A stretch of DNA of 64,000 nucleotides from Deltaproteobacteria bacterium (GTDB lineage Bacteria; Myxococcota; Myxococcia; SLRQ01). The stretch spans positions 1 through 64,000 of the forward strand of contig SLRQ01000028.1 in the NCBI GenBank assembly GCA_007130885.1, given 5' to 3'. The notes under the pieces were generated by a model, which ran no database searches, had not been told where the DNA came from, and worked only from the letters and a program-made list of their open reading frames with translations. A program made the translations under genes and the position numbers. Positions 1 through 9,132 of the stretch are shown here, piece by piece (position 1 is the stretch's first letter; each line of letters starts with the position of its first letter).

Positions 1-272
1 CCAAGGTCGAGACTCGCGAAGGCACGGTGTTGGCGCTGCTCCCCGAGCATCAAGCAAAACTGCTGGATGCAATGCACCGGGAGCTGGGTAGCCGCTCCGC
101 CCTGCTGGCACCAGCCGATCTTCGCCGCCAGCTCTGGGCTCTCGCTCGAACCTGCAATCCGGAAGCAACGGTGCTCTCTTACCAGGAGCTGCCCCACGAC
201 GCGCGGGTGCAGCCGGTGGCCCGCCTATGGATCGAGGGCCTCGAAGATGCCGCCTTGCCGCCCGCGGCATGA
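1..272 (+). CDS. Type III/flagellar export gate protein, C-terminal fragment (SctV/FlhA family)
   Basis: The window opens inside this gene; the frame is open from base 3 to a TGA at 270-272. The 89 visible residues match the end of the FHIPEP cytoplasmic domain: a helical stretch (LPEHQAKLLDAM), the segment after which strands lead to VLSYQEL, and VQPVARLWIEG close to the terminus. FlhA/SctV forms the nonameric inner-membrane export gate of the flagellar or injectisome apparatus. The fragment does not decide between the two; the R-L-W-I-E-G end looks more SctV-like, but this is weak. A GTG at 27 is internal and not the true start. The gene converges on the lipoprotein gene downstream. Confidence 0.75.
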   Translation, partial: KVETREGTVLALLPEHQAKLLDAMHRELGSRSALLAPADLRRQLWALARTCNPEATVLSYQELPHDARVQPVARLWIEGLEDAALPPAA

Positions 273-346
273 GACGGCCGGACCAGGCGCGTGCATGCCT
301 ACGCCACCTGACGCCGCCTCGATCGCCTCGATAACGGAACCAACAA

Positions 347-2149
347 TCAAAGTGTTACAATCAGCCGGCCGAACATTCCTATGTGCTGGTACCTTCCAGG
401 GTCGCCGTGAGGCACGAGACCTTCAATGCTGTCGATTATCAGCTCGAAGCCCTCGATCTCCGGAAGCTCTATCGGCCCCAGGGCATCCTCCAACATAGGC
501 TCGATCAAACCGATGATGGAGGGGACGATGTCTTGTAGCACCTCCGGATCCTCGGCGACCACATCGTCGTTCTTGACTCTTACTCGATTCACCATCTCGT
601 CGAGATCTCCAAGAACCGGAAGCAGCTCGCCATCGGGCGTAACTCTAAGCCCGACGGGCACGGTAAGATCGAGATGCAAGGTGAACGCTCGGAAGAACCG
701 GCCCTCGAAAAAAGCGTAGAAATCGAGGTCGAGATCGCTGAACTGAATGTTGATGAGCGGCTCCTCCATCACGATCTCGTCGCCCTCTTCTCTATATGTC
801 CCCTTGCCGAAGTTGACCATCGGCCTATCCCTGGGGCGTAGAGAAATGATCAACGGAGTGTTCTCTCCTTCAGTCAGAACTCCCAAGCTCGGAAGGAACG
901 TCGCGAAGAGACCTGTGGAAATCATCTCATCGAACTCGCTGTCGATATCGAGACAAAGACCGCCGCTTCGATAGAACTCATGCAGCGCCTTGTTCAGGAA
1001 CCGCTCCGATATCCCAACGGCGAGGTCCCAGTCACCCGCCTCCGTTGCCTGACTGAAATCGACCCTGGGGCTGCGTCCCATGAGCGGCGGACTGGAAGGC
1101 GGCGGAACGCACGGGCTTTCGTGCTCCACCGACAGTCCCGTTATGAACCTTATCTGCAACGGGCCGTCGTCGTGGGGAATGATTGGATCCGCGAAGCTGC
1201 CCGCGCGCTGCCCGGCGGCGATGTGAACCTCGACTGGAGTAGGCGGAAGCAGGCCATCAAGCAGATCCCCCAGATCGATTCTTCCGACAATCCCGAGCGG
1301 CTCGCGAATGCATCGCCCCGAAGGCTTGACGCACCGATTGGTGCTCTCGTCGCAGTAGACTTCCAGATAAACCTGTGAAGAATTAGTGCCTTCGATGCAA
1401 CCAAGCTCAAAGAAATCGCATCCCATGCAAGTCGCCTCATCTAGAGCCTCCATAATCTCGGGCGTGAGCTCGTCGGCGAGCATGTCATTGACCATCTCGG
1501 TAATCTCGCTCTTGAACAGACCGGCCATCGAGCACATGAAACCACCCCCGATGGAGTAATCGCTGTCTCGAATCTCAATCTCTGGAACCTTGCTGATATT
1601 CAGCCCCAGACCTTCGGTGACCGGATTTCGATTGAGAGTGACCTCGGCCTCGATCGGTTTCCCTCGAATGTGAATCCTGGCGTCGCAGTTCGCGCTGACC
1701 GGCTCGCAGGCCCTCACCGGAATCCGGCTGCCGGATCCATAGGGGTCTTGGCCGGTCGCCGCATAGAGATTGGCTTCTATTCTAATGGCGTTCGGCGAGC
1801 GCCGCATGAGAACCACGTCTTGAAGGTCGACGGCGATGGGACAGGGATCGTTTCGGTTGCAGACTCTTGCTTCCACATCACCGGTGCATCCTCCGGGATC
1901 CGGTTCGAGATCGAAGACAAACCCGTCTTCCACGAAAGCGTCGACGATTACGTCGAAGTTCTCCTCCAAAGAGTCCAGTCCGGCCGGGCTAAGCTCGATC
2001 TGGATGCCGTCATAGAGCTTGTCCTCGTCATCGAGATCCCGCTCCAGGCGCTCCACCGGCATTCCGCATCCTTCATCATCGCAACCAAAGGCCAGGGCAA
2101 GACCCAACACTACGGCAAGAAGGCCGCCGCGGCCTTTGAAGAGATTCAT
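347..2149 (-). CDS. Large hypothetical lipoprotein, possibly TULIP/BPI-like
   Basis: A 600-residue exported protein of unknown function. I chose the ATG at 2149 because GAGG lies 9 bases upstream and a signal peptide follows directly: K/R residues, a hydrophobic run, then A-F-G-C at about residues 20-23 as an imperfect lipobox. The mature protein starts very acidic (CDDEGCG) and carries many Asp/Glu and paired cysteines such as CMGCDFFELGC. The C-terminal half has alternating amphipathic segments (DLAVGISERFLNKALHEF; PSIIGLIEPMLEDALG) that recall tubular lipid-binding (BPI/TULIP) proteins of Myxococcota; this is inference only. It has its own promoter and stands back to back with the LolA-like gene. 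Confidence 0.7.
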   Translation of the reverse strand: MNLFKGRGGLLAVVLGLALAFGCDDEGCGMPVERLERDLDDEDKLYDGIQIELSPAGLDSLEENFDVIVDAFVEDGFVFDLEPDPGGCTGDVEARVCNRNDPCPIAVDLQDVVLMRRSPNAIRIEANLYAATGQDPYGSGSRIPVRACEPVSANCDARIHIRGKPIEAEVTLNRNPVTEGLGLNISKVPEIEIRDSDYSIGGGFMCSMAGLFKSEITEMVNDMLADELTPEIMEALDEATCMGCDFFELGCIEGTNSSQVYLEVYCDESTNRCVKPSGRCIREPLGIVGRIDLGDLLDGLLPPTPVEVHIAAGQRAGSFADPIIPHDDGPLQIRFITGLSVEHESPCVPPPSSPPLMGRSPRVDFSQATEAGDWDLAVGISERFLNKALHEFYRSGGLCLDIDSEFDEMISTGLFATFLPSLGVLTEGENTPLIISLRPRDRPMVNFGKGTYREEGDEIVMEEPLINIQFSDLDLDFYAFFEGRFFRAFTLHLDLTVPVGLRVTPDGELLPVLGDLDEMVNRVRVKNDDVVAEDPEVLQDIVPSIIGLIEPMLEDALGPIELPEIEGFELIIDSIEGLVPHGDPGRYQHIGMFGRLIVTL

Positions 2150-2186
2150 GAGCGGATCCTCGCTATGAAAACAACGGGATGCATTC

Positions 2187-2216
2187 ATTCTACGGAGACT
2201 ATGAGCCAACCGTCAA
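2187..2216 (-). promoter_or_regulatory. Sigma-70-type promoter for the large lipoprotein gene
   Basis: On the minus strand TTGACG (2211-2216) is followed after 18 bases by TAGAAT (2187-2192). Transcription would begin near 2180, giving a leader of about 30 bases before the ATG at 2149. Confidence 0.5.
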
Positions 2217-2362
2217 ACCACTCCCGTGGCGGGGCTCACCTCGATGAACCTTATGCTTCTCACTTTTGCAATGTGCGTGTCTTGCAATAAGAGGCACAAT
2301 ACTATCGCTGTTTTGTGGCATCATGCTGCTGCTTCCCATCTCAACGACAAGGCGGACTTGTC

Positions 2363-3268
2363 ATGGATAATAAGCTCCTAGGACAAACAAACTTAGTTTG
2401 CAAAAGCTTCTTGGTGGTTTCGTGCATCGCCGCCGTGACGATGTTGGTTCCGATTGCGGCGGAGACTCGGGAACCCGAGGCAACCAAGGAGATAGAAACA
2501 AACGAAGAACCGGAATCCGGGAGCGAGCAGTCAGGTGGTGACTCCACGACTCCCGCCGAGACGAACTCCGAGGAGGACGGTGCCCGCCGGGAAGCCGAGA
2601 AGCTTCTCGAGGAGATCGACGACATGTTTCGAGGTGAGTCCAGCGTCGCCACAGTGCGGATGGAGATTCGCACGGAGCGCTGGGAGCGTACCCTTCGCAT
2701 GCGGACTTGGTCCCGGAGCACCGACCAGTCGCTGGTACGCATTCTCGAGCCCCCAAGAGAAAGGGGTACCGCGACCCTGCGGGTGGAAGGAGACCTTTGG
2801 AACTACCTTCCCAACGTCGACCGCACGGTGAAGGTGCCGGCGGGAATGATGAGCGCATCATGGATGGGGAGCCATTTCACCAACGACGATCTCGTCCAGG
2901 AGACTCGCTTCTCGGACGATTACGACATGCGTGTGACCTCTCGACCCGATGAGGAGCCGGAAGAGTCCTGGATCATCGAGATGACTCCCAAGCCGCGTGC
3001 TCCGGTGGTGTGGGGCAAGGTGATAACCGAGGTTCGCGCCGAGGATCGCCTTCCGACCGAGACTCGTTTTTACGACGAACGCGACAGGCTCATGCGAACC
3101 ATGAGCTTTCATGACATCCAGGAAATGGGCGATCGCCGAATTCCTACCAGGATCCGGCTGACTCCGGCGGATAAACCGAATGAGTACACGGAGATGATCT
3201 ACGAGGAGCTTTCCTTCGACGTCGACATCCCCGATGCGACTTTTACCATCGAGGCCTTGCGACGCTGA
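2363..3268 (+). CDS. LolA-like outer membrane lipoprotein-sorting family protein
   Basis: 301 residues. The start at 2363 (MDNKLLG) is followed by a signal-peptide-like hydrophobic segment (FLVVSCIAAVTMLVPIAA) and an acidic low-complexity linker to about residue 75. The rest matches the periplasmic COG2834 family, with the signature M-x2-A-S-W-M-G-S-H-F-T-N-D-D-L near the middle and LWNYLPNVDRTVKVP before it. Such proteins bind lipid or lipoprotein acyl chains in a half-barrel. Its TGA overlaps the ATG of the first permease by one base, so it belongs to an operon with the two FtsX-type permeases and ATPase that follow, consistent with a MacB/LolCDE-like export system. Confidence 0.85.
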   Translation: MDNKLLGQTNLVCKSFLVVSCIAAVTMLVPIAAETREPEATKEIETNEEPESGSEQSGGDSTTPAETNSEEDGARREAEKLLEEIDDMFRGESSVATVRMEIRTERWERTLRMRTWSRSTDQSLVRILEPPRERGTATLRVEGDLWNYLPNVDRTVKVPAGMMSASWMGSHFTNDDLVQETRFSDDYDMRVTSRPDEEPEESWIIEMTPKPRAPVVWGKVITEVRAEDRLPTETRFYDERDRLMRTMSFHDIQEMGDRRIPTRIRLTPADKPNEYTEMIYEELSFDVDIPDATFTIEALRR

Positions 3269-4497
3269 TGTCGGTTCTCTCCCGCATAGCCTGGCGAAAC
3301 GTAGGGCGGCATCGTAGACGTTCGATCATTACCTCCATGGCCATGGGCCTGGGGGCGGCCTTGTGCATCACCGTCATATCCTTCGCGGACGGCCTCGGCG
3401 TTCAAATGTTCGAAACCGTCGTAGGCCGGCAGATCGGTCACGCGCAGATCCACCATCCCGACTACCCGCGGCAGAGGCCCATATACGAGACTATACCCGA
3501 AGCCCCAAGCGTGCTCGGAGCCCTCGATGACCTTCCGGAGACAGTCGGAGTGGCGCCTCGCGCCCACGGGTTCGCGCTGCTGGCGGTAGGAGAAGAAGCA
3601 GCGGGAGCACAGCTTACGGGCATAGACCCAGAAAGGGAGGGGAAGGTAACGGCTCTCCCAGAAAGCATGGTCGAAGGGGATTTTCTGGACGGTACCCCCG
3701 GCCAAATCATTCTCGGCAGGGGCCTGGCGGACACACTTCGAGCGAACCTTGGCGACGAAGTCGTAGCCGTAACGCAAGCAGCCGATGGATCCATGGGCAA
3801 CGAGCTGTATGAGGTGAAAGGAATATACCGGATTGGCTCGGCACAAATGGATCGCGCCGGAGCATTCGTATCCCTGGATGACATTCAGAGCTTACTGGCG
3901 CTGGATAAAGAGCTTCATGAAATCGCTCTGACGGCCCGGCACAGAAACGAGCTGCCAGCCTTACTGGAAGGAATTGACCGAGCGATCTCCGAACGCAATC
4001 TACTCGTTCGACCTTGGAGCGAGATCGATCCGGTAACGGCTCAAATGCTCGAGGTCATGGACGCAGCCATGCTGATCGTGCTGATTCTCATCTTCTCCGT
4101 GGCCTCGCTAGGTATTTTGAACACCATGCTCATGTCTGTCTTCGAGCGTATACGCGAGCTTGGAGTCCTCCAAGCCCTGGGTCTTCGTCCCCCAAAAGTA
4201 TTGCGGCTCATTCTTTGGGAAACGCTTTTTCTTTGTCTCTTCGCGGCGCTGGGAGGTGGCGGTCTGGGCATTCTCCTGGCATATCTCCTCGAAACGCGAG
4301 GGCTCGACCTCTCCGGCTTCATTGAGGGAGCGTCATATGCCGGCATGGTCCTGGAGCCTGTCATGTTCGGAGAATTGCGCTTCGACAGAGTAGCCGTCGT
4401 CATCGCATTCATGTTCGTCATCTCATTTATCGCATCAATCTGGCCTGCGATAAGAGCCGCCAGGCTCGATCCGGTAGCCGCAATGAGGCAAATCTGA
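3268..4497 (+). CDS. FtsX/MacB-type ABC transporter permease (first)
   Basis: 409 residues with the MacB/LolC topology: an N-terminal membrane segment after the RNVGRHRRRSIIT basic box, a periplasmic domain of roughly residues 45-260, and three C-terminal membrane helices starting near AMLIVLILIFSVASLGILNTMLMS and ending with WPAIRAARLDPVAAMRQI, the usual FtsX-domain tail. It would form a heterodimer with the second permease, driven by the ATPase at 5828. It starts on the stop of the LolA-like gene (TGATG) and its stop abuts the next ATG. The substrate is unknown; lipoproteins or lipids are likely from the neighbour. Confidence 0.9.
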   Translation: MSVLSRIAWRNVGRHRRRSIITSMAMGLGAALCITVISFADGLGVQMFETVVGRQIGHAQIHHPDYPRQRPIYETIPEAPSVLGALDDLPETVGVAPRAHGFALLAVGEEAAGAQLTGIDPEREGKVTALPESMVEGDFLDGTPGQIILGRGLADTLRANLGDEVVAVTQAADGSMGNELYEVKGIYRIGSAQMDRAGAFVSLDDIQSLLALDKELHEIALTARHRNELPALLEGIDRAISERNLLVRPWSEIDPVTAQMLEVMDAAMLIVLILIFSVASLGILNTMLMSVFERIRELGVLQALGLRPPKVLRLILWETLFLCLFAALGGGGLGILLAYLLETRGLDLSGFIEGASYAGMVLEPVMFGELRFDRVAVVIAFMFVISFIASIWPAIRAARLDPVAAMRQI

Positions 4498-5730
4498 ATG
4501 AGCGCCGCACACTACCTGTCGCTCGCGTGGCGAAACCTCGGCCGCAACCGGCGCCGCACGGTGGTGACCGGCGCAGCCATATCCCTCGGCATGGCGCTGT
4601 TCATCATCGTAGTAGCCATCGAGGACGGCTCGTACAGGGATCTTGTAAGACACGGCGTGAGTCAGGTAGCCGGGCACGTCGTGATTCAAGGTGAGGGTTA
4701 TCACGAGAACCCGCAGGTCACGACAACGGTGCCGTCCACTTCCGAGGTAGTTGGATTGACACTGGAAGAGATCGAAGACGCACGCCTAGTTAGGCGTACT
4801 TTTGTTCAAGGCCTGTTGAGCTCTCCGGCCGGGGCATCCGGAATAGAAATGTTCGGAATAGAGCCAATACCCGAAGCCGAGATAAATCAGCTGTCTGATC
4901 GGTTGATTGCCGGTTCATGGGTGGAGACCGATATCGACATAGTAATCGGGCGGCTTCTCGCGGATACACTGGACGTGGGCCTTGGGGACCGAGTGGTTCT
5001 CATGGCTTCCCGAAGAGGGGAACTGGAGTCTTGGCTTTTTCGTGTCAGTGGAGTGTTTGAAACCGGCATCGACGAGATGGACGGTTTCCTGGCATTGGCA
5101 CACATATCGGCCATCCAAGAAATGATGGTGCTGGGAGAGGAAGTTCACCAAATCTCGGTACATCTCGAGGATCCCAGACACACCAGACGGATCGCGGATG
5201 CCGTCCGAGATACACTGGCCAACCGAGAGCTGGAGGTGTTGCCTTGGCAGGAGGCCCTACCGGAGCTTTATGAGCTCATGATCTTTGATCAAGCAGCGAC
5301 CTTCTTCGTTCTTGGGATAGTCGCCTTGATCGTGGCCCTCGGCATCCTCAATACCGTGCTGATGTCGGTAATGGAACGAATGCGTGAGTTCGGCGTTCTT
5401 CTGTCATTGGGACTTTCACCTCGCAGGCTGGGCACCGTTGTTCTCATGGAAGCGATGATCCTTGGAGCGTGCTCATTGGCAATCGGCATCGGGATCGGGC
5501 TTCTGGCCTCGTGGCCCTTAACCGTGTGGGGAATAGACGCTGCTGCCTTGCTCGGAGACACGGTGGAGGTAGGCGGCCTGGCGTGGGACATGCACATCTA
5601 TGCCCATGTATATCCGGAACGCGTTATTCTTTTCGCGGCCGCCGGTTTGGTTATCACGCTGCTCGCAACGCTCTACCCCGTGCTGAAAACCTCCAGAATC
5701 CAGCCCATTGAGGCGATGCATAGGCAATGA
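4498..5730 (+). CDS. FtsX/MacB-type ABC transporter permease (second)
   Basis: 410 residues, paralogous to the preceding permease and starting on the base after its stop. It shows the same order: a basic N-terminus (RNLGRNRRRTVVTG), one helix, a periplasmic domain, then three helices including a stretch around GILNTVLMSVMERMREFGVL, and the TSRIQPIEAMHRQ tail. The matching EFGVLLSLGLSPRR / ELGVLQALGLRPPK segments in the two proteins are the cytoplasmic coupling region that contacts the ATPase. It is the likely LolE-like partner in the complex. Confidence 0.9.
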   Translation: MSAAHYLSLAWRNLGRNRRRTVVTGAAISLGMALFIIVVAIEDGSYRDLVRHGVSQVAGHVVIQGEGYHENPQVTTTVPSTSEVVGLTLEEIEDARLVRRTFVQGLLSSPAGASGIEMFGIEPIPEAEINQLSDRLIAGSWVETDIDIVIGRLLADTLDVGLGDRVVLMASRRGELESWLFRVSGVFETGIDEMDGFLALAHISAIQEMMVLGEEVHQISVHLEDPRHTRRIADAVRDTLANRELEVLPWQEALPELYELMIFDQAATFFVLGIVALIVALGILNTVLMSVMERMREFGVLLSLGLSPRRLGTVVLMEAMILGACSLAIGIGIGLLASWPLTVWGIDAAALLGDTVEVGGLAWDMHIYAHVYPERVILFAAAGLVITLLATLYPVLKTSRIQPIEAMHRQ

Positions 5731-5827
5731 ATCCGCTAAGATCATATGAACACCACGCTCAGGCTCAAGGCCTGCTGAACAGTGTAGCCCGGCTTCCGTT
5801 TGGCGGCCGCCAAGGCACGGAGCAATC

Positions 5828-6511
5828 ATGCCGATAGCTGAAATACGAAGCCTTACCAAGGTATACGAGCAAGGGCGCCTGAGCGTTCGGGCCCTTCAAA
5901 ACGTTGATCTGGAAATAGAGCCCGGCGAGTTCACGGTGCTGATGGGTCCTTCGGGTTCGGGCAAAACAACCTTACTCAATCTCATTGGGACCCTCGATCG
6001 CCCGACCAGCGGCAAAATACTTTTGGAGGGCCGCGATGTGTCAGGGCTTTCCAAGTCAGACCGAGCCAAACTGCGACTTACGCGCCTAGGCTTCGTGTTT
6101 CAAGCATACAATCTCCTCCCCGTTCTGTCGGCCTATGAGAATGCCGAGTTCGTCCTGCTCCTACGGGGCGTACCGGCCGTTGAACGGAGAGCCCGGGTGA
6201 TGAAGATGCTGAAGGAGGTGGGACTGGAGGGCATGGAGGACCGCAGGCCGAATGAGCTCTCCGGAGGGCAGCAGCAAAGAGTAGCCGTGGCGAGAGCTAT
6301 CGTGGGAGAGCCGGCCCTGGTGCTCGCGGACGAGCCGACCGCGAACCTAGACTCCAAAACAGCAAAAGAGCTAATCTCCACCATGCGAAAACTTAATGAA
6401 GAGCACGGTCTCACCTTCGTTTTCGCAACTCACGATCCCGAGGTCATGGCTAGAGCCAGGCGTGTCATACGCCTCCATGATGGAGAAATCGCTGAAGACG
6501 AAAGACGTTGA
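5828..6511 (+). CDS. ABC transporter ATP-binding protein, LolD/MacB type
   Basis: 227 residues, a single nucleotide-binding domain. Walker A is GPSGSGKT (about 40-47), the Q-loop follows in FVFQAYNLLP, the signature is LSGGQQQR, Walker B is LVLADEPTANLD, and the H-loop is THDPE. The start ATG has GGAG five bases upstream. It lies 97 bases after the second permease on the same strand, so the likely complex is two different permeases with an ATPase dimer working with the LolA-like protein. It might supply lipoproteins to the many lipoprotein genes in this window, but nothing in the sequence shows that directly. Confidence 0.92.
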   Translation: MPIAEIRSLTKVYEQGRLSVRALQNVDLEIEPGEFTVLMGPSGSGKTTLLNLIGTLDRPTSGKILLEGRDVSGLSKSDRAKLRLTRLGFVFQAYNLLPVLSAYENAEFVLLLRGVPAVERRARVMKMLKEVGLEGMEDRRPNELSGGQQQRVAVARAIVGEPALVLADEPTANLDSKTAKELISTMRKLNEEHGLTFVFATHDPEVMARARRVIRLHDGEIAEDERR

Positions 6512-6620
6512 ACGAGCGGCAATCAAAGTTTTTTCAGTCATGCCAAAGCAAGTGCAAGTCATAGGCGACGAGAAGCAATCTGGAGGTCAGCCCTTCGGCC
6601 GTATGAATCTAGCGCGAGAA

Positions 6621-7418
6621 CTATTTACAATCGGCTAGCCCCGCCTCGAATCCACTTGCCTCGTGCTTGGTCACTTTCTCGGCCAGCCGGGCATCCTCAT
6701 GTACCACCATTTTTGGCACACTTCCCACTAGACCAATCCTATCTCCCTTCACGGCCATGGCACCCTTGATACCGGGAATGGCCACCACCGCCTCCAATAC
6801 ACCAGGCAGATCCTCCTCCATACGTATCTCGTTACAAGCAAGCGTAGCCGCCGCATCGGCCAGCGCGGCATCCTTCGCAAACACAGTGGCCAGATCGCAA
6901 TCTCCAAGACTCAACGAGTGCCCCATAAAGGAGGAGGAAGAGCAAACAGCAAGCGGGGTTTCTTCAGGCGTGATGCGGAAACCAAGTCTTCGCAGCGACG
7001 AGCCAACGGCGCATCCCTCCACCCACGCGCCTATCACCGCGGGTACCGAAAGCAGAAGATACATATCTCCTCCGTTATCGACGATCATATCTTCATCGCC
7101 GGCCTCCGCCGCGGCCTCTACGGCTGCCTGCGCCATGGCTCCGGCCACCGCGGCCATCGGTCCGACTCGGGCGTGCCCCCCAACGCCATTCTCTATCTCA
7201 CAAGCGACCGAAGCCCGATGCATTCTCGAGGCGATCTCCGGTTCTCCGGGCGGCAACACATCCAACGGCTCCAGTGACCGCCGGAACGATTCGTACTGCC
7301 GGCAGTACTCTTCAAGAAGCCGGCGTTGTCGAACTATCTCCGCCGTTGCGGCCCCATACCCGGAAGCGCTGATACGATAGCAGGCGTCGTTGTACTCGAA
7401 TGTCTTGAGCTCACGCAT
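6621..7418 (-). CDS. UPF0280 (COG2122, ApbE-like) family protein
   Basis: 265 residues, last gene of the methionine operon. Family features are visible: ENGVGGHARVGPMAAVAGAMAQ, the DMIVDNGGDMYL segment with its N-G-G-D turn as in the FMN transferase ApbE fold, and VCSSSSFMGHSLSLGDCDLATVFAKDAALADAAAT. The family was linked to homocysteine formation by genetics in Desulfovibrio, alongside DUF39 and NIL-ferredoxin; the exact reaction is not established. Presence of all three here in one operon with metH supports that role. I chose the ATG at 7418 because the conserved MREL-FEYND begins there; a TTG at 7463 is possible and no start has a strong ribosome site. Confidence 0.85.
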   Translation of the reverse strand: MRELKTFEYNDACYRISASGYGAATAEIVRQRRLLEEYCRQYESFRRSLEPLDVLPPGEPEIASRMHRASVACEIENGVGGHARVGPMAAVAGAMAQAAVEAAAEAGDEDMIVDNGGDMYLLLSVPAVIGAWVEGCAVGSSLRRLGFRITPEETPLAVCSSSSFMGHSLSLGDCDLATVFAKDAALADAAATLACNEIRMEEDLPGVLEAVVAIPGIKGAMAVKGDRIGLVGSVPKMVVHEDARLAEKVTKHEASGFEAGLADCK

Positions 7419-7473
7419 AATGAACCAAATAACCGAAGGCCTTCGAGAACAAGCGGAAAGCAACTAGACTCGT

Positions 7474-7884
7474 TTAGAACATGGAAGAGCATGCCCCAAA
7501 CGGGCAAACCTTTATGCAAGCCAAACACTCCACGCACTCGTTGGAATCAAACGACATTCTCATCTCTCCTCTATCCGAAACATGAAGAGCACGGGTTGGG
7601 CAATGGTTGACGCAACTGGTGCAGTGGGTACAAAGGGATTCATTCCAGCATACCCCCTTTGCGGACGTGTCCACCTCGACATTTTGTGACCGAAGGAAGG
7701 CCATTCCGCTCCGCAGCGCATCGCTTTCGCCGGTTACATCCAGGACCATGTATCCCCTCTCTTCAGGCGTTATCTTTGCGCGAAAGATATTTATGCCAAG
7801 ATCGAACCTTCTTACCAGCTCACATACAATAGCCTTTTCGGCAGCTTCCTTTTCAAAGCTTAGCAACAACTTTCGTCTCTCCAT
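7474..7884 (-). CDS. NIL domain / 4Fe-4S ferredoxin protein of homocysteine biosynthesis
   Basis: 136 residues. Residues about 1-75 form a NIL domain (small ferredoxin-like fold also found in the MetN transporter), followed by two clusters of ferredoxin cysteines: C-T-H-C-T-S-C-V-N-H-C-P and C-V-E-C-L-A-C-I-K-V-C-P. NIL-Fer proteins partner with DUF39 enzymes in making homocysteine from aspartate semialdehyde and sulfide in methanogens and some deltaproteobacteria. The ATG at 7884 is preceded by GGAG with six bases spacing; an ATG at 7896, three bases after the DUF39 stop, would add four residues. The gene sits tightly between DUF39 and UPF0280. Confidence 0.92.
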   Translation of the reverse strand: MERRKLLLSFEKEAAEKAIVCELVRRFDLGINIFRAKITPEERGYMVLDVTGESDALRSGMAFLRSQNVEVDTSAKGVCWNESLCTHCTSCVNHCPTRALHVSDRGEMRMSFDSNECVECLACIKVCPFGACSSMF

Positions 7885-7899
7885 GATATGCTCCATGAT

Positions 7900-9108
7900 C
7901 TACCGTCTCACGTCCGGAGTTACCTTCAAAGGCGATACTTTTTTCTCTCTGGGCAATGAATCCGTCGGCTTCGAAAGAAGAAAGTCTCCGGAGACGATTT
8001 CACTCTTCAGAATCTCAGCAATTTCCCTAGCCTTGGCGTATGACGATACTGAGCAGGTTTCGACGGAATTACCCTCAACCATCGCTTTCCCTGACTTCAT
8101 TTCCTCATAGCTCAACCGGGTTATGATTCTTCCAGTTTTCTCCGGATAATCGTATGAGTAATCTATGACAGGAGCCGTTATCTCACGGTCCCGCACCGTG
8201 GTCCGGCGGAGAACCTGGCTGTTGATAATGGGTATCGGCACCCCTACCCCCAAGGCAAGCGACACACCATATCCTTTTAGGCTCACCCCTCTGACGTATT
8301 CCGCCCGCATCTTCTTCATGTCCGCGGTAAGGGCCAAGGTACCAGCTCCCTCCATAGGAACACCATTAGCATCTCTCTCCGCAAGCGATCCGTGCTGGGT
8401 TCCCTCGGCGTACACATGGCCTCTAGCTCCCGCCAGCCAAATCGAAGTGCCGATTCCTATTGTTTCATAGAACGGGTCGTTCAAAAGCGGCGAAAGCTGT
8501 CCCGCTGAGCAGTACGCCAAGTTCCGCATCTTCGGTTTCAACACCCCAAGATACGTATAGATAGTTTTCTCGGAGCAGTTGATTGCAACGTTGTAGTTCT
8601 GATAGCAGTTTCTTGGATTGACCATGACTGCCTGATTCAGATCTCGGATACTAAACTTACCGCGAACCTCCCTAGCCGGATAATCGTCGGTAGCGTAACT
8701 CCTCGCAAGCAGCTCCAGCTCCCTGCCTGCAACCAGCCTCTCGATGACATGTCCTCCGCCGTACCGGAATTCGCCAGGGAAATAGAGGTTAGCAGGATCT
8801 CCACGCTGAATTTGTGTCGCCCCGAGGTACAGGTCGACTGCTGCAATCCCAGCGTAGGCGGATACATCGTCAATCCAGGCCTCCGTCATTCTAATCTTGG
8901 GAGTAGTGTGCCCGAAATTCAAAAAGCAACCGGACGAGCACATCGGCCCGAAAGTAGCCGTTGTTACGACGTCGATCTCGGAAACAGCGTTTTCCAAACC
9001 TTTCTTTTCAACGTAGTCCGAGACCTCTTCAGCAGTCAAAACAACAGCCTTTCCGGCGGCGATTCTTTCATTGATTTGCTCATAGCTCTTCACGGCTGCC
9101 TCTTCCAT
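7900..9108 (-). CDS. Homocysteine biosynthesis protein, DUF39 (COG1900) family
   Basis: 402 residues. DUF39 proteins form homocysteine directly from aspartate semialdehyde and sulfide, replacing the acyl-homoserine route. Seen here: the TTATFGPMCSSGCFLNFGH segment with its cysteine pair, GGGHVIERLVAG, NPRNCYQNYNVAINCSEKTIYTYLG, and GIGTSIWLAGARGHVYAEGTQH, all typical of the family. There is no C-terminal CBS or ferredoxin extension; the Fe-S part is the separate next gene. AGGAGT stands seven bases before the ATG at 9108. It lies 24 bases after metH on the same strand, so homocysteine would pass to MetH for methylation. Confidence 0.92.
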   Translation of the reverse strand: MEEAAVKSYEQINERIAAGKAVVLTAEEVSDYVEKKGLENAVSEIDVVTTATFGPMCSSGCFLNFGHTTPKIRMTEAWIDDVSAYAGIAAVDLYLGATQIQRGDPANLYFPGEFRYGGGHVIERLVAGRELELLARSYATDDYPAREVRGKFSIRDLNQAVMVNPRNCYQNYNVAINCSEKTIYTYLGVLKPKMRNLAYCSAGQLSPLLNDPFYETIGIGTSIWLAGARGHVYAEGTQHGSLAERDANGVPMEGAGTLALTADMKKMRAEYVRGVSLKGYGVSLALGVGVPIPIINSQVLRRTTVRDREITAPVIDYSYDYPEKTGRIITRLSYEEMKSGKAMVEGNSVETCSVSSYAKAREIAEILKSEIVSGDFLLSKPTDSLPREKKVSPLKVTPDVRR

Positions 9109-9132
9109 GACACGACTCCTCATGCATCAAGC

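Noticed and set aside
1670..2290. 206-codon plus-strand frame
   Set aside because: Antisense to the lipoprotein gene, without ribosome site or motifs.
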